A DNA stretch of 64,000 bases, from NCBI RefSeq assembly GCF_028898945.1, contig NZ_CP118607.1, positions 1,846,001 through 1,910,000 of the forward strand. The letters are read 5' to 3'. Position numbers and translations under genes: made by a program. Numbering within the stretch: position 1 is the first letter of the stretch; each line of letters starts with the position of its first letter. Source of the DNA: Pseudomonas sp. PSKL.D1 (GTDB taxonomy: Bacteria > Pseudomonadota > Gammaproteobacteria > Pseudomonadales > Pseudomonadaceae). Below the pieces are notes generated by a model. The model worked only from the letters and a program-made list of their open reading frames with translations, had not been told where the DNA came from and did not search any database. Of this stretch, positions 45,348 through 54,655 are shown piece after piece.

Positions 45348-46900
45348 AGCTGTTCATCCCGTGCGACTCGGTGGCCCGGGCTGTCGGCGCCGACCAGGTG
45401 GCCGACGCGCTCCAGCACGAAGCACAGCGCAGGCAGTTGCAGGTCGACATCCAGCGTACCAGTTCCCGTGGCCTTTACTGGCTGGAACCCATGCTGGAGG
45501 TTGAGAGCGGGCAGGGGCGCCAAGGCTTCGGCCCGGTCACCCCGCAAGACGTCCCCGCACTGCTGGATGCCTTGACTACAGTACCTGGTGGACACTCGCT
45601 GGCGCTGGGCATCGTTGACGAAATCTCCTACCTCAAAACCCAACAACGCCTGCTGTTTGCCCGCGCAGGCATCACCCGGCCGCTGTCGCTGGACGACTAC
45701 CGCGCCCATGGCGGTTTCAAAGGCCTGGAAAACGTCGTGGCCCTGGACGGCGCCGAAGTGGTCGCCGCCGTGCTCGATTCCGGCCTGCGCGGCCGTGGCG
45801 GTGCGGCATTCCCGGCAGGCATCAAGTGGCGCACCGTGCGCGATGCCCCGGCAGGGCAGAAGTACATCGTCTGCAACGCCGATGAAGGCGACTCCGGCAC
45901 TTTTGCCGACCGCATGCTGATGGAGGGTGACCCGTTCCTGCTGATCGAGGGCATGGCCATCGCCGGCCTGGCCGTGGGCGCCGACAAGGGTTACATCTAC
46001 GTGCGCTCGGAATACCCGGACGCCATCCGCGTGCTGAATCAGGCCATCGCCATTGCCCGGGAGGCCGGATATTTGGGGGCGGATGTCGCACGCAGCGGCA
46101 AAGCCTTCGAACTGGAAGTGCGGGTTGGCGCCGGCGCCTACATCTGCGGCGAGGAAACCGCGCTGCTCGAATCGATCGAGGGCAAGCGCGGCATCGTGCG
46201 CGCCAAACCACCGTTGCCAGCGCTGCAGGGCCTGTTCGGCCAGCCGACATTGGTGCACAACGTGCTCACCTTGGCCTCCGTGCCGACCATCCTGGCCAAG
46301 GGCGCGCAGTTTTACCGCGACTTTGGCATGGGCCGCTCGCTGGGCACCATGCCGTTTCAACTGGCGGGCAACATTCGCCACGGTGGCCTGGTGGAACGGG
46401 CCTTCGGCCTGACCCTGCGCGAGCTGGTGGAAGGCTACGGCGGCGGCACGGCCAGTGGCCGCCCGCTAAAGGCCGCGCAAGTGGGCGGCCCGCTGGGCGC
46501 CTGGGTGCCGCCCAGCCATTTCGACACACCACTGGATTACGAAGCCTTCGCCGCCATGGGCGCGATGCTCGGCCACGGCGGTGTGGTGGTGGCCGATGAC
46601 ACCCTGAACATGGCCAGCATGGCCCGCTTTGCCCTGCAGTTTTGCGCCGAAGAATCCTGCGGCAAGTGCACGCCGTGCCGCATCGGCTCGACCCGCGGCA
46701 TCGAGGTGGTCGACCGCCTGATCGCCAGCACCGATTTTACCGAGCGACACGACCAGGCCCTGCTGCTGCGCGACCTGTGCGACACCCTGCAGTACGGCTC
46801 GCTGTGCGCCATGGGCGGCATGACTGCCTACCCGGTGGCCAGCGCCCTGAAGTACTTCCCCGCCGATTTTGGGCTGACCACCCAGGAGGCCGCGCAGTGA
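45341..46900 (+). CDS. fdsB: NAD-dependent formate dehydrogenase, beta subunit
   Basis: The 519-residue NuoF-like subunit binds FMN, NAD(H) and a 4Fe-4S cluster. Visible motifs are GLRGRGGAAFPAGIKW (FMN/NADH loop), CNADEGDSGTFADR, YICGEETALLESIEG and the cluster motif ESCGKCTPCRIGSTRG. An N-terminal thioredoxin-like part of about 110 residues resembles a fused NuoE-like domain, as in other FdsB proteins. The ATG at 45341 with AGGA upstream is chosen. It delivers electrons from the iron-sulfur chain to NAD. Confidence 0.92.
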   Translation: MLKLFIPCDSVARAVGADQVADALQHEAQRRQLQVDIQRTSSRGLYWLEPMLEVESGQGRQGFGPVTPQDVPALLDALTTVPGGHSLALGIVDEISYLKTQQRLLFARAGITRPLSLDDYRAHGGFKGLENVVALDGAEVVAAVLDSGLRGRGGAAFPAGIKWRTVRDAPAGQKYIVCNADEGDSGTFADRMLMEGDPFLLIEGMAIAGLAVGADKGYIYVRSEYPDAIRVLNQAIAIAREAGYLGADVARSGKAFELEVRVGAGAYICGEETALLESIEGKRGIVRAKPPLPALQGLFGQPTLVHNVLTLASVPTILAKGAQFYRDFGMGRSLGTMPFQLAGNIRHGGLVERAFGLTLRELVEGYGGGTASGRPLKAAQVGGPLGAWVPPSHFDTPLDYEAFAAMGAMLGHGGVVVADDTLNMASMARFALQFCAEESCGKCTPCRIGSTRGIEVVDRLIASTDFTERHDQALLLRDLCDTLQYGSLCAMGGMTAYPVASALKYFPADFGLTTQEAAQ

Positions 46901-49767
46901 TCAATTACTTCGACCCCGAAACCGACCTGGGCACCCCGGCCCGCAACAGCGACGTACAGGTGAACCTGAACATCGACGGGCGCAGCATCAGCGTGCCCGC
47001 CGGCACCTCGGTGATGCGCGCCGCCGCGCTGCTCGGCACCAGCATCCCCAAACTGTGCGCCACCGACAGCCTGGAAGCCTTCGGCTCATGCCGTATGTGC
47101 ATGGTCGAGATTGAAGGCATGCGCGGCTACCCGGCCGCGTGCACCACGCCGGTTACCGAAGGCATGGTGGTACGCACGCAAACCCCGCGCCTGGGCGACC
47201 TGCGGCGCAATGTGATGGAGCTGTACATCTCCGACCACCCGCTGGACTGCCTGACGTGTTCGGCCAACGGCAACTGCGAGCTGCAGACCGTTGCCGGCCA
47301 GGTAGGCCTGCGTGAAGTGCGCTACGGCTATGACGGCGCCAACCACCTGGCCGAGCAGAAGGACGTGTCCAACCCGTATTTCGACTACGAACCCAGCAAG
47401 TGCATCGTGTGCAGCCGCTGCGTGCGGGCGTGCGAGGACATCCAGGGCACCTTTGCCCTGACCATCACCGGGCGCGGCTTCGAGTCGCGGGTGGCGGCTG
47501 CCGGGGGCGAGAACTTCCTCGCGTCCGAGTGCGTGTCGTGTGGCGCCTGCGTGCAAGCCTGCCCGACCGCGACCCTGACGGAAAAAAGCCTGGTGCAACT
47601 GGGCCAGCCCGAACGTGCGGTGATCACCACCTGCGCCTACTGCGGCGTCGGCTGCTCGTTCCGCGCCGAGATGAAAGGCGACCAGCTGGTACGCATGGTC
47701 CCCGACAAGAACGGCGGCGCCAACCACGGCCATGCCTGCGTCAAGGGCCGCTTCGCCTGGGGTTACGCCACCCACCCGGACCGCATCACCAAACCGATGA
47801 TTCGCAAGCGCCTCGAAGACCCGTGGCAAGAGGTGAGCTGGGACGAAGCGGTGACCTACGCCGCCAGCGAGTTGCGCCGCATCCAGCTCAAGTATGGGCG
47901 CGATTCCATTGGCGGCATCACCTCCAGCCGCTGCACCAACGAAGAGGCGTATCTGGTGCAGAAACTGGTGCGCACGGCGTTCGGCAACAACAACGTCGAT
48001 ACCTGCGCGCGCGTGTGCCATTCACCCACCGGTTATGGCCTGAAGCAGACGCTGGGCGAATCGGCCGGCACCCAGAGCTTTGACTCGGTGATGCAGGCCG
48101 ATGTGGTGCTGGTGATGGGCGCCAACCCCACCGATGCCCACCCGGTGTTCGGCTCGCAACTCAAGCGGCGCCTGCGCCAGGGCGCGCGGCTGATCGTGAT
48201 CGACCCGCGGCGCATCGACCTGGTCGACTCGGCCCATGCCCGTGCCGACCTGCACCTGCAACTGCGCCCGGGCACCAACGTGGCCATGCTCAACGCCCTG
48301 GCCCACGTGATCGTCACTGAAGGCCTGCTGGCGCAACGTTTCATCGACGCCCGCTGCGAAACCGAAGACTTTGCCCGCTGGCGCGAGTTCGTCAGCCAGG
48401 CGGACAACGCCCCCGAAGTGCTCGGGCCAGTGTGTGGCGTGCCCGCCGAGCAAATCCGCGCCGCCGCCCGGCTGTATGCCAACGGTGGCAATGCGGCCAT
48501 TTACTACGGCCTGGGCGTGACCGAACACAGCCAGGGCAGCACAGCGGTGATGGGCATCGCCAACCTGGCCATGGCCACCGGCAACATTGGCCGTGAAGGG
48601 GTAGGGGTGAACCCGCTGCGCGGGCAAAACAACGTGCAGGGCTCGTGCGACATGGGTTCGTTCCCGCACGAACTGCCCGGCTACCGGCACATTTCCAACG
48701 CAGGCGTGCGTGCCGAGTTCGAGCAGGCCTGGGGCGTGACCCTGCAGCCCGACCCGGGCCTGCGCATCCCCAACATGTTTGAAGCCGCACTGGACGGCAG
48801 CTTCAAGGCGCTGTACTGCCAGGGTGAGGACATCGCCCAGAGCGACCCCAACACCCAACACGTGACCGCTGCGCTGCAGGCGATGGAGTGCGTGGTGGTG
48901 CAGGACATTTTCCTCAACGAAACCGCCAAGTTCGCCCACGTGTTCCTGCCGGGCAGCTCGTTTCTGGAGAAGGACGGCACCTTCACCAACGCCGAGCGGC
49001 GCATCTCGCGGGTGCGCAAGGTCATGGAGCCGCTGGCCGGCAAGGCCGACTGGGAGGCGACCGTGGCGTTGGCCAATGCCTTGGGCTACCCCATGCGCTA
49101 CGGCCACCCTTCCGAGATCATGGACGAAATTGCCCGCCTGACCCCGAGCTTCCGCCGGGTCAGTTACGCCGAAATCGACCGCCACGGCAGCCTGCAATGG
49201 CCGTGCAACGACGCCGCCCCCGACGGCACGCCGACCATGCACATCGACCAGTTCGTGCGGGGCAAGGGGCGTTTCATGCTGACCGGTTACGTGCCCACCG
49301 ACGAAAAGGTCAACAACCGCTACCCGCTGCTGCTGACCACCGGGCGCATCCTCAGCCAGTACAACGTCGGCGCCCAGACCCGGCGTACCCGCAACGTGGC
49401 GTGGCATGACGCCGACCGCCTGGAAATCCACCCCACTGACGCCGAGAGCCGCGGCATCCGCGACGGCGACTGGGTCGGCATCGGCAGCCGTGCCGGGCAG
49501 ACGGTGCTGCGCGCCAAGGTCAGTGCGCGGGTGGCGCCGGGGGTGGTGTACACCACGTTCCACTTCCCCGAATCGGGCGCCAACGTGATCACCACCGACA
49601 ACTCCGACTGGGCCACCAACTGCCCGGAGTACAAAGTTACGGCGGTAGAGGTGGTGAAGGTGTTCCAGCCGTCGCAATGGCAGAAGCGCTACCAGGATTT
49701 CAGCGATGAACAGCGGCGTTTGCTGCAGGAGCGGCGCAGCGCGGAAAAAGCCGAGGTGCGCCGATGA
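46897..49767 (+). CDS. fdsA: NAD-dependent formate dehydrogenase, alpha (catalytic) subunit
   Basis: This 956-residue molybdenum (or tungsten) enzyme starts at a GTG overlapping the fdsB stop by four bases, with AGGAGG upstream. It has an N-terminal 2Fe-2S domain (GSCRMCMVEIEG), a His-Cys-type segment (LTCSANGNCEL), a twin 4Fe-4S ferredoxin domain (CIVCSRCVRACED, ECVSCGACVQACPT), a further 4Fe-4S cluster (CAYCGVGC) and the bis-MGD catalytic domain. The metal ligand is Cys374, next to His375 in RVCHSPTGYG; this is a cysteine enzyme, not a selenocysteine one. Confidence 0.94.
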   Translation: MINYFDPETDLGTPARNSDVQVNLNIDGRSISVPAGTSVMRAAALLGTSIPKLCATDSLEAFGSCRMCMVEIEGMRGYPAACTTPVTEGMVVRTQTPRLGDLRRNVMELYISDHPLDCLTCSANGNCELQTVAGQVGLREVRYGYDGANHLAEQKDVSNPYFDYEPSKCIVCSRCVRACEDIQGTFALTITGRGFESRVAAAGGENFLASECVSCGACVQACPTATLTEKSLVQLGQPERAVITTCAYCGVGCSFRAEMKGDQLVRMVPDKNGGANHGHACVKGRFAWGYATHPDRITKPMIRKRLEDPWQEVSWDEAVTYAASELRRIQLKYGRDSIGGITSSRCTNEEAYLVQKLVRTAFGNNNVDTCARVCHSPTGYGLKQTLGESAGTQSFDSVMQADVVLVMGANPTDAHPVFGSQLKRRLRQGARLIVIDPRRIDLVDSAHARADLHLQLRPGTNVAMLNALAHVIVTEGLLAQRFIDARCETEDFARWREFVSQADNAPEVLGPVCGVPAEQIRAAARLYANGGNAAIYYGLGVTEHSQGSTAVMGIANLAMATGNIGREGVGVNPLRGQNNVQGSCDMGSFPHELPGYRHISNAGVRAEFEQAWGVTLQPDPGLRIPNMFEAALDGSFKALYCQGEDIAQSDPNTQHVTAALQAMECVVVQDIFLNETAKFAHVFLPGSSFLEKDGTFTNAERRISRVRKVMEPLAGKADWEATVALANALGYPMRYGHPSEIMDEIARLTPSFRRVSYAEIDRHGSLQWPCNDAAPDGTPTMHIDQFVRGKGRFMLTGYVPTDEKVNNRYPLLLTTGRILSQYNVGAQTRRTRNVAWHDADRLEIHPTDAESRGIRDGDWVGIGSRAGQTVLRAKVSARVAPGVVYTTFHFPESGANVITTDNSDWATNCPEYKVTAVEVVKVFQPSQWQKRYQDFSDEQRRLLQERRSAEKAEVRR

Positions 49768-49967
49768 GCCATGAAAACCTGGTGAAGATGGCCAACCAGA
49801 TTGCCCATTACTTTGACAGCGAGCCGGACCATGCGCTGGCGGTGAAGGGGGTGCAGCAGCATTTGCAAAGCTTCTGGACGCCGGCGATGCGGCGGCAGTT
49901 GGGGCAGTGGATTGCGGCCAGTGGCGGGGAGGGGGTGGACCCGAAGGTGGTGGAAGCTTTGGGTTAA
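49764..49967 (+). CDS. fdsD: Formate dehydrogenase delta subunit
   Basis: The 67-residue protein (MSHENLVKMANQIAHYF, then RRQLGQWIAASGGEGV) is the FdsD family, needed for assembly or stability of FdsGBA. The start overlaps the fdsA stop by ATGA. No fdhD sulfurtransferase or other maturation gene follows, so FdsC/FdhD must be encoded elsewhere. Confidence 0.87.
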   Translation: MSHENLVKMANQIAHYFDSEPDHALAVKGVQQHLQSFWTPAMRRQLGQWIAASGGEGVDPKVVEALG

Positions 49968-49981
49968 GGGGGCTGTGCCGA

Positions 49982-50046
49982 CCTCATCGCGGATAAATCC
50001 GCTCCTACAACGCACCCCTGTAGGAGCGGATTTATCCGCGATGAGG
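49982..50046. repeat. REP pair, perfect 28-bp inverted repeat
   Basis: Arms 49982-50009 and 50019-50046 are perfectly complementary around a 9-base loop. They begin CCTCATCGCGGATAAATCCG. It follows the fdsD stop by 14 bases and could also end the fds transcript. Confidence 0.9.
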
Positions 50047-50139
50047 CCAGCACAGGAAGATGAAATGTCCGTCATCTACCCCTGTCCCACCTACTAGCAA
50101 TGCTACGCTCGCCAAAACCCTGGCAATCGGATACCCACC

Positions 50140-51957
50140 ATGGACATGAACTGGCACCAGGCCTTGCAAGAGAGCCTGAGCTGGCTGGCAATCGCCTCGT
50201 TCATCACCTTCATCGGCTTCACCGCCGCCGCAACCCTGGCCGTGCGCTACACCCGCTGGGGCAGGCAGTTCTGGCAACTGGCCGGCCCGTATTTCACCTT
50301 CAGGCGCAGTTGGCGGCCTTTGCTGGTGTTCGCCCTGCTGCTGGTGCTGACGCTGTTCTCGGTGCGCCTGAACGTGCTGTTCTCGTTCTGGTACAACGGC
50401 TTCTACAGCGCATTGCAGGGCCTGGACCAAACGGCCTTCTGGTACATGCTCGGCGTGTTCGCGGTGCTGGCCACCATTCACGTGCTGCGCTCGTTGTTCA
50501 CCTTCTACGTCACCCAGGCATTCAGCATCCGCTGGCGGGTATGGCTTACCGAACGCTTGACCGGCGACTGGATGCGCGGTGACGCCTATTACCGTGGCCA
50601 GTTCCTCGCCGAACCGGTAGACAACCCCGACCAGCGTATCGAACTTGACGTGAATGCCTTCGTCACCAATTCCGTCTCATTGGCGTTGGGCGCGGTCAGT
50701 GCGCTGGTGTCGCTAGTGGCATTCACCGCTATCCTCTGGGGCCTGTCGGCACCGCTTACGGTGGCGGGGGTCGAGATCCCCAGGGCAATGGTGTTCGCGG
50801 TGTACGTGTACGTGCTGATCGCCACCTGGATCGCCTTCCGCCTCGGGCAACCGCTGATTCGGCTGAACTTCCTGAACGAAAAACTCACCGCCAACTTCCG
50901 TTATGCGCTGATGCGCCTGCGGGAAAACGCCGAAAACATCGCCTTCTACCAGGGCGCACAGGTAGAGCGGGCGACCTTGCTGGGCCGCTTTGGCGCCTTG
51001 ATCGTCAACGTCTGGGCGCTGGTGTTTCGAAACCTCAAATTCAGCGGCTTCAACCTGGGCGTCAGCCAGGTGGCCGTGGTGTTCCCGTTCATCTTGCAGG
51101 CGCCTCGGTTCTTCAGCGGGGCGATCAAGCTGGGTGACGTGATGCAGACATCGCAGGCGTTTGGCCAGGTGCAGGATTCGCTGTCGTTCTTCCGTGAATC
51201 CTACGACACGTTCGCCCAATACCGCGCCACCCTCGACCGTTTGACCGGCTTTCTCGATGCCAATGAAAAGGCCAGCGCGCTGCCCCGTGTGCTCACCGAA
51301 GACCAGCCCCAGGCGCTGGACATCGTCGGCCTGCAGGTCATGCGCCCCGATGGCCATGCCCTGATCGCCAACCTCGACCTGCGCTTGCAGGCCGGCCAGG
51401 CGCTGCTGATCAAGGGCCCGTCGGGCAGCGGCAAAACCACTTTGCTGCGCGCGCTGGCGGGCTTGTGGCCTTATGCCGAAGGTGAAGTGCGACGGCCAAC
51501 GGGCAGCCAGGCGCTATTTCTGCCCCAGCGGCCCTATCTGCCGTTGGGCGACCTGCGGGCCGCCATCGCCTACCCGGCCGACGCCCGGCCCGAGGATGAA
51601 GCGCGCATGCAACAGGCCCTGCGCCAGGTCAACCTGGGGCACCTGGCCGAGCGGCTGGCGGTGAGCAGTGACTGGTCGCACATCCTGTCGCTGGGCGAGC
51701 AGCAGCGGCTGGCGTTCGCCCGGGTGCTGTTCAACCGGCCGCAGGTGGTGTTTCTCGACGAGTCCACGTCGGCCATGGATGAGGGGCTGGAGCACGCGCT
51801 GTATTCGCTGTTGCGCACGCAAATGCCGGACACCTTGCTGGTCAGTGTGGGGCACCGCAGTACCTTGGCGGGGTTCCATACCCATCGGCTGGAAGTGGAC
51901 GGGCAGGGTGGCTGGGCGCTGCTGGAACAGCAGGCGGCGGGCGAGGTGCTGGCGTAG
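50140..51957 (+). CDS. SbmA/BacA-like ABC transporter, fused permease and ATPase (YddA type)
   Basis: The 605-residue protein has about six membrane helices in the first 330 residues (for example PLLVFALLLVLTLFSVRLNVL) with the SbmA/BacA pattern FSIRWRVWLTERL and a C-terminal ATPase domain: Walker A GPSGSGKTT, signature LSLGEQQRLAFARVL, and Walker B VVFLDESTSAMD. Relatives include YddA and Rv1819c and are linked to uptake of peptides or cobalamin. The substrate here is unknown. It is a single gene with no obvious operon partner. Confidence 0.85.
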   Translation: MDMNWHQALQESLSWLAIASFITFIGFTAAATLAVRYTRWGRQFWQLAGPYFTFRRSWRPLLVFALLLVLTLFSVRLNVLFSFWYNGFYSALQGLDQTAFWYMLGVFAVLATIHVLRSLFTFYVTQAFSIRWRVWLTERLTGDWMRGDAYYRGQFLAEPVDNPDQRIELDVNAFVTNSVSLALGAVSALVSLVAFTAILWGLSAPLTVAGVEIPRAMVFAVYVYVLIATWIAFRLGQPLIRLNFLNEKLTANFRYALMRLRENAENIAFYQGAQVERATLLGRFGALIVNVWALVFRNLKFSGFNLGVSQVAVVFPFILQAPRFFSGAIKLGDVMQTSQAFGQVQDSLSFFRESYDTFAQYRATLDRLTGFLDANEKASALPRVLTEDQPQALDIVGLQVMRPDGHALIANLDLRLQAGQALLIKGPSGSGKTTLLRALAGLWPYAEGEVRRPTGSQALFLPQRPYLPLGDLRAAIAYPADARPEDEARMQQALRQVNLGHLAERLAVSSDWSHILSLGEQQRLAFARVLFNRPQVVFLDESTSAMDEGLEHALYSLLRTQMPDTLLVSVGHRSTLAGFHTHRLEVDGQGGWALLEQQAAGEVLA

Positions 51958-52005
51958 GGGCTGGCAGGTGTGCTGGCGGGCAAGCCCGCGCCTGCGGGGG
52001 CGGGT

Positions 52006-52611
52006 TCAGAAGGTCGCCGGTGTGTTGATCCACAGAATGCGGGCGATGCTGGCCGAGGTGTTTCGGTAGCCGTGCGGGATCGTGCTCGGGAAGTGAAAGG
52101 AGTCCCCCGCCTGCAGGGTGTAGGTCGTTTCACCCAAGGTCAGCTCAAGGCTGCCTTCGATGACATAGCCCATTTCTTCGCCGGCGTGTTCGATCATTTC
52201 GCTGACCATGCCGGGCGACACGATGTGGATATCACCCTGCAACAACCCGCCCTTCTGAATGTGGGTGATGCGCTCCAGGTCGATGAATTCCTTCTTGGCA
52301 CCTTTGGCAAAGCGGTTGATTTGCCGGTCTCCCGCGCGCAGGACCGGCTCCGGGGACACCCAGTCCTCGCAGGTGAGCTCCGACACGTTGCTGCCCAACG
52401 CCAGGGCCAGCCGGTGCAGCATGGCCAGCGAAGGGGATGCCGCGTCGTTTTCCAGCTTGGAAATCAGGCTTTCCGAACAGCCGGCGGCTTGCGCAACCTG
52501 CTTCAGGGTAAGGCCCGCGACCTTGCGCGCGTGGCGCAAGCGTACACTCAAGCTCGGCAGGCCATTGGCGTGCTGGGCTTTGGGGGCAGGCGATTGGCTG
52601 TTAGTGGACAT
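52006..52611 (-). CDS. XRE-cupin transcriptional regulator
   Basis: This 201-residue protein starts MSTNSQSPAPKAQHAN with AGGAAT upstream. A helix-turn-helix (LRHARKVAGLTLKQVAQAAG, SESLISKLENDAASPS) is joined to a C-terminal cupin (GYVIEGSLELTLG, GDSFHFPSTIPHGYRN), as in PuuR-type regulators that sense small nitrogen compounds. It lies 84 bases behind the DUF1989 gene on the same strand and probably controls the transporter/hydrolase operon. Confidence 0.83.
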   Translation of the reverse strand: MSTNSQSPAPKAQHANGLPSLSVRLRHARKVAGLTLKQVAQAAGCSESLISKLENDAASPSLAMLHRLALALGSNVSELTCEDWVSPEPVLRAGDRQINRFAKGAKKEFIDLERITHIQKGGLLQGDIHIVSPGMVSEMIEHAGEEMGYVIEGSLELTLGETTYTLQAGDSFHFPSTIPHGYRNTSASIARILWINTPATF

Positions 52612-52695
52612 GCATTCCTCGGTGATGCGGGCAAAAGGCCAGGCGACAAGCATCCTAGGGCCACGGACGCCTGTCGTCTACGGGGGCGTTGCGCG

Positions 52696-53406
52696 TCAGG
52701 CGTGAATCGAGAAGGTGACTTCCACCGGGTTCAGGTCATTGATGGGCACGATGTCCTGTGGGCAGGCCGACATCACGACGATGACGTCCATTTCGGCACG
52801 GATTTCCACGTAGTCGCCGGCCTTGGATACCGGTGGCAGCCACTGCACCGTGTAGTCGGCGCTGACCGGGATGTTCATCCACAGGTTGAATGGCTGCGGG
52901 ACTTCCCGGGCACGCAGGCCGATGGCTTGCAGGGCCAGGCGCATGTTGTCGGCGCAGCTGTCGTGGTAACCCTCCACACCCAGGTTGGTGTAGCGATGCA
53001 GGTCGCAGGCGGCCATCAGCGTGTCGTGAACACCTGGCGAGGTGTCGGTCACCAACGTGCCGATTGCCCGGCGGCGGTTGCTGAACAGCGCGTCACCGGG
53101 CTTGGGGATGATGCGGTTGCAGTGGGCGCGGGCATGCTCCATGGACAGGAATTCGCTCATGTCCTCGGTGTTGAACAGCCAGGTGTCGCATACCTGGGTG
53201 CCGTGGGTGTTGACGATGCGAATGGTTTGGCCAGCTTTCAGGCGTACGGCGCGGCCGCAGCGGGCGGGCACGGTGTACTGCTCGTTCAGCACCGGGGTGC
53301 CGTCGGGCGAGATCGGCGCTTGCAGCGTGGCGTTGATGCCGAGCGAGGCGCCGTTGTCCGGTTGGCAGCAGGCTGGGAAGTCGTGGCTGTGGGTGACGTG
53401 GTTCAT
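52696..53406 (-). CDS. DUF1989 (urea carboxylase-associated) family protein
   Basis: The 236-residue protein starts MNHVTHSHDFPACCQPDNG. Conserved family segments are TIRIVNTHGTQVCDTWLF, GDALFSNRRRAIGTLV and EGYHDSCADNMRLAL. DUF1989 proteins often sit beside urea carboxylase or allophanate hydrolase, but their reaction is not settled. Here there is no urea carboxylase; instead the gene follows an M20 amidohydrolase and an importer. A much longer frame upstream is an overlap with the hydrolase and is not used. Confidence 0.8.
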   Translation of the reverse strand: MNHVTHSHDFPACCQPDNGASLGINATLQAPISPDGTPVLNEQYTVPARCGRAVRLKAGQTIRIVNTHGTQVCDTWLFNTEDMSEFLSMEHARAHCNRIIPKPGDALFSNRRRAIGTLVTDTSPGVHDTLMAACDLHRYTNLGVEGYHDSCADNMRLALQAIGLRAREVPQPFNLWMNIPVSADYTVQWLPPVSKAGDYVEIRAEMDVIVVMSACPQDIVPINDLNPVEVTFSIHA

Positions 53407-53422
53407 GTCGATTCCTTGGGTT

Positions 53423-54655
53423 TCAGGGTTGTTGGGCAAGTGAAGCCAGGCTCCAGGCCAATGCCCGGGCGCCTGCTTCAAGTTGCGCAGGTTCAGTGAA
53501 TTCCAGCGGGTTATGGCTGATGCCATCGCGGCTGGGCACAAACAGCATGGCGGTGGGGCAGTGCTCGGCCAGGTACATGGCGTCATGGAACGCCCCCGAG
53601 CGGATCGGCTGCCAAGGCAGGCCGGTGGCGTTGCAGGCGTCTTCGAGCACGGCAATGAGCGCCGCATCGAACACAGTGGGTGCGTGGCTGAACAGGCGGG
53701 TGAATTCAGCGTCGGGCGCCAGGCAGTGGCCCAGGCCGGCATCGAACGCCTCCAGCACGGCCGGGTCGGCGTGGCGGAAGTCGATGCTGAAGGTGACTTC
53801 GCTGGCGATCGTGTTGATGGCGTTGGGGAACACGCTCCAGCGGCCGAAGGTCAGGCGCTTGTCCTGGCCTGCCAGGTCGTTGGCCAGCGCGTCGATACGC
53901 GCCAGTGATGCCATGGCCATCAGCACGGCATCACGGCGCATGTGCGCCGGGGTGGTCCCGGCGTGGGCGGAGGCACCCTTGCACACCACCTGATACCAGC
54001 GCACGCCCTGGATGCCGGACACCACGCCCAGGGGTACCTGGGCTTGCTCCAGCACAGGGCCTTGTTCGATGTGCAGTTCGACAAAGGCGTGGGTCGCGAT
54101 CTTTTCGCGCCGTGGCAGGTGCGCGAAGCGCTGGGCATGGGCATCCAGTGCCTGTGCCACGGTGGTGCCTTCGGCGTCGCGGTTGCCGCGGTACTGCGCC
54201 ACGCGCTGCGGGTCGACGTAAGCGCTGGAACCCATGGCACCCGGGCTGAAACGGCTGCCTTCTTCGTTGGTCCACACCACCACTTCAATCGGGCGGCGGG
54301 TCTGAATGTTGGCGTCGGCCAGGGCGTGCAGGCATTCCAGCCCGGCGATCACGCCGTAGCAGCCGTCGAGCGTGCCGCCGGTGGGTTGTGTGTCGATGTG
54401 GCTCCCGGTCATCACCGGCGGCAGGTCGAGCAAGCCTTCGCGGCGGATGAACAGGTTGGCGCAGGCGTCTGTCCACACCTTGCAGCCAAGTGCCTGGGCC
54501 TGGTCGATCAGCCACGCCCTGGCCTGGAAGTCTTCTTCCGACAGTGCCTGGCGGTTCATCCCGCCATTGCGGCCCGGCCCGAAGGTGGCCAGGGTGGCCA
54601 GCAAGCCGTGCAGCCGCTCGGCAGACACTGCGTTCATGGTGTGCAGGGGGATCAT
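53423..54655 (-). CDS. M20-family Zn-dependent amidohydrolase (N-carbamoyl amino acid / allantoate type)
   Basis: This 410-residue metallohydrolase has the AllC/HyuC motifs: MTGSHIDTQPTGG with metal-binding His and Asp, VVWTNEEGSRF with the catalytic Glu pair, FVELHIEQGPVLE, and GASAHAGTTPAHMRRDAV in the dimerisation lid. Such enzymes release carbamoyl or ureido nitrogen from N-carbamoyl amino acids, allantoate or ureidoglycolate. The start ATG overlaps the ATPase gene stop by ATGA. It probably works on the compound brought in by the importer encoded upstream. Confidence 0.85.
   Translation of the reverse strand: MIPLHTMNAVSAERLHGLLATLATFGPGRNGGMNRQALSEEDFQARAWLIDQAQALGCKVWTDACANLFIRREGLLDLPPVMTGSHIDTQPTGGTLDGCYGVIAGLECLHALADANIQTRRPIEVVVWTNEEGSRFSPGAMGSSAYVDPQRVAQYRGNRDAEGTTVAQALDAHAQRFAHLPRREKIATHAFVELHIEQGPVLEQAQVPLGVVSGIQGVRWYQVVCKGASAHAGTTPAHMRRDAVLMAMASLARIDALANDLAGQDKRLTFGRWSVFPNAINTIASEVTFSIDFRHADPAVLEAFDAGLGHCLAPDAEFTRLFSHAPTVFDAALIAVLEDACNATGLPWQPIRSGAFHDAMYLAEHCPTAMLFVPSRDGISHNPLEFTEPAQLEAGARALAWSLASLAQQP

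Noticed and set aside
47086..49677. Long minus-strand frames opposite fdsA
   Set aside because: The real strand carries all iron-sulfur motifs and operon overlaps. The antisense frames are low-complexity and His/Ala/Val-rich.
53407..53742. N-terminal extension of the DUF1989 frame
   Set aside because: It lies inside the hydrolase gene and reads as biased nonsense. The ATG at 53406 fits the family.
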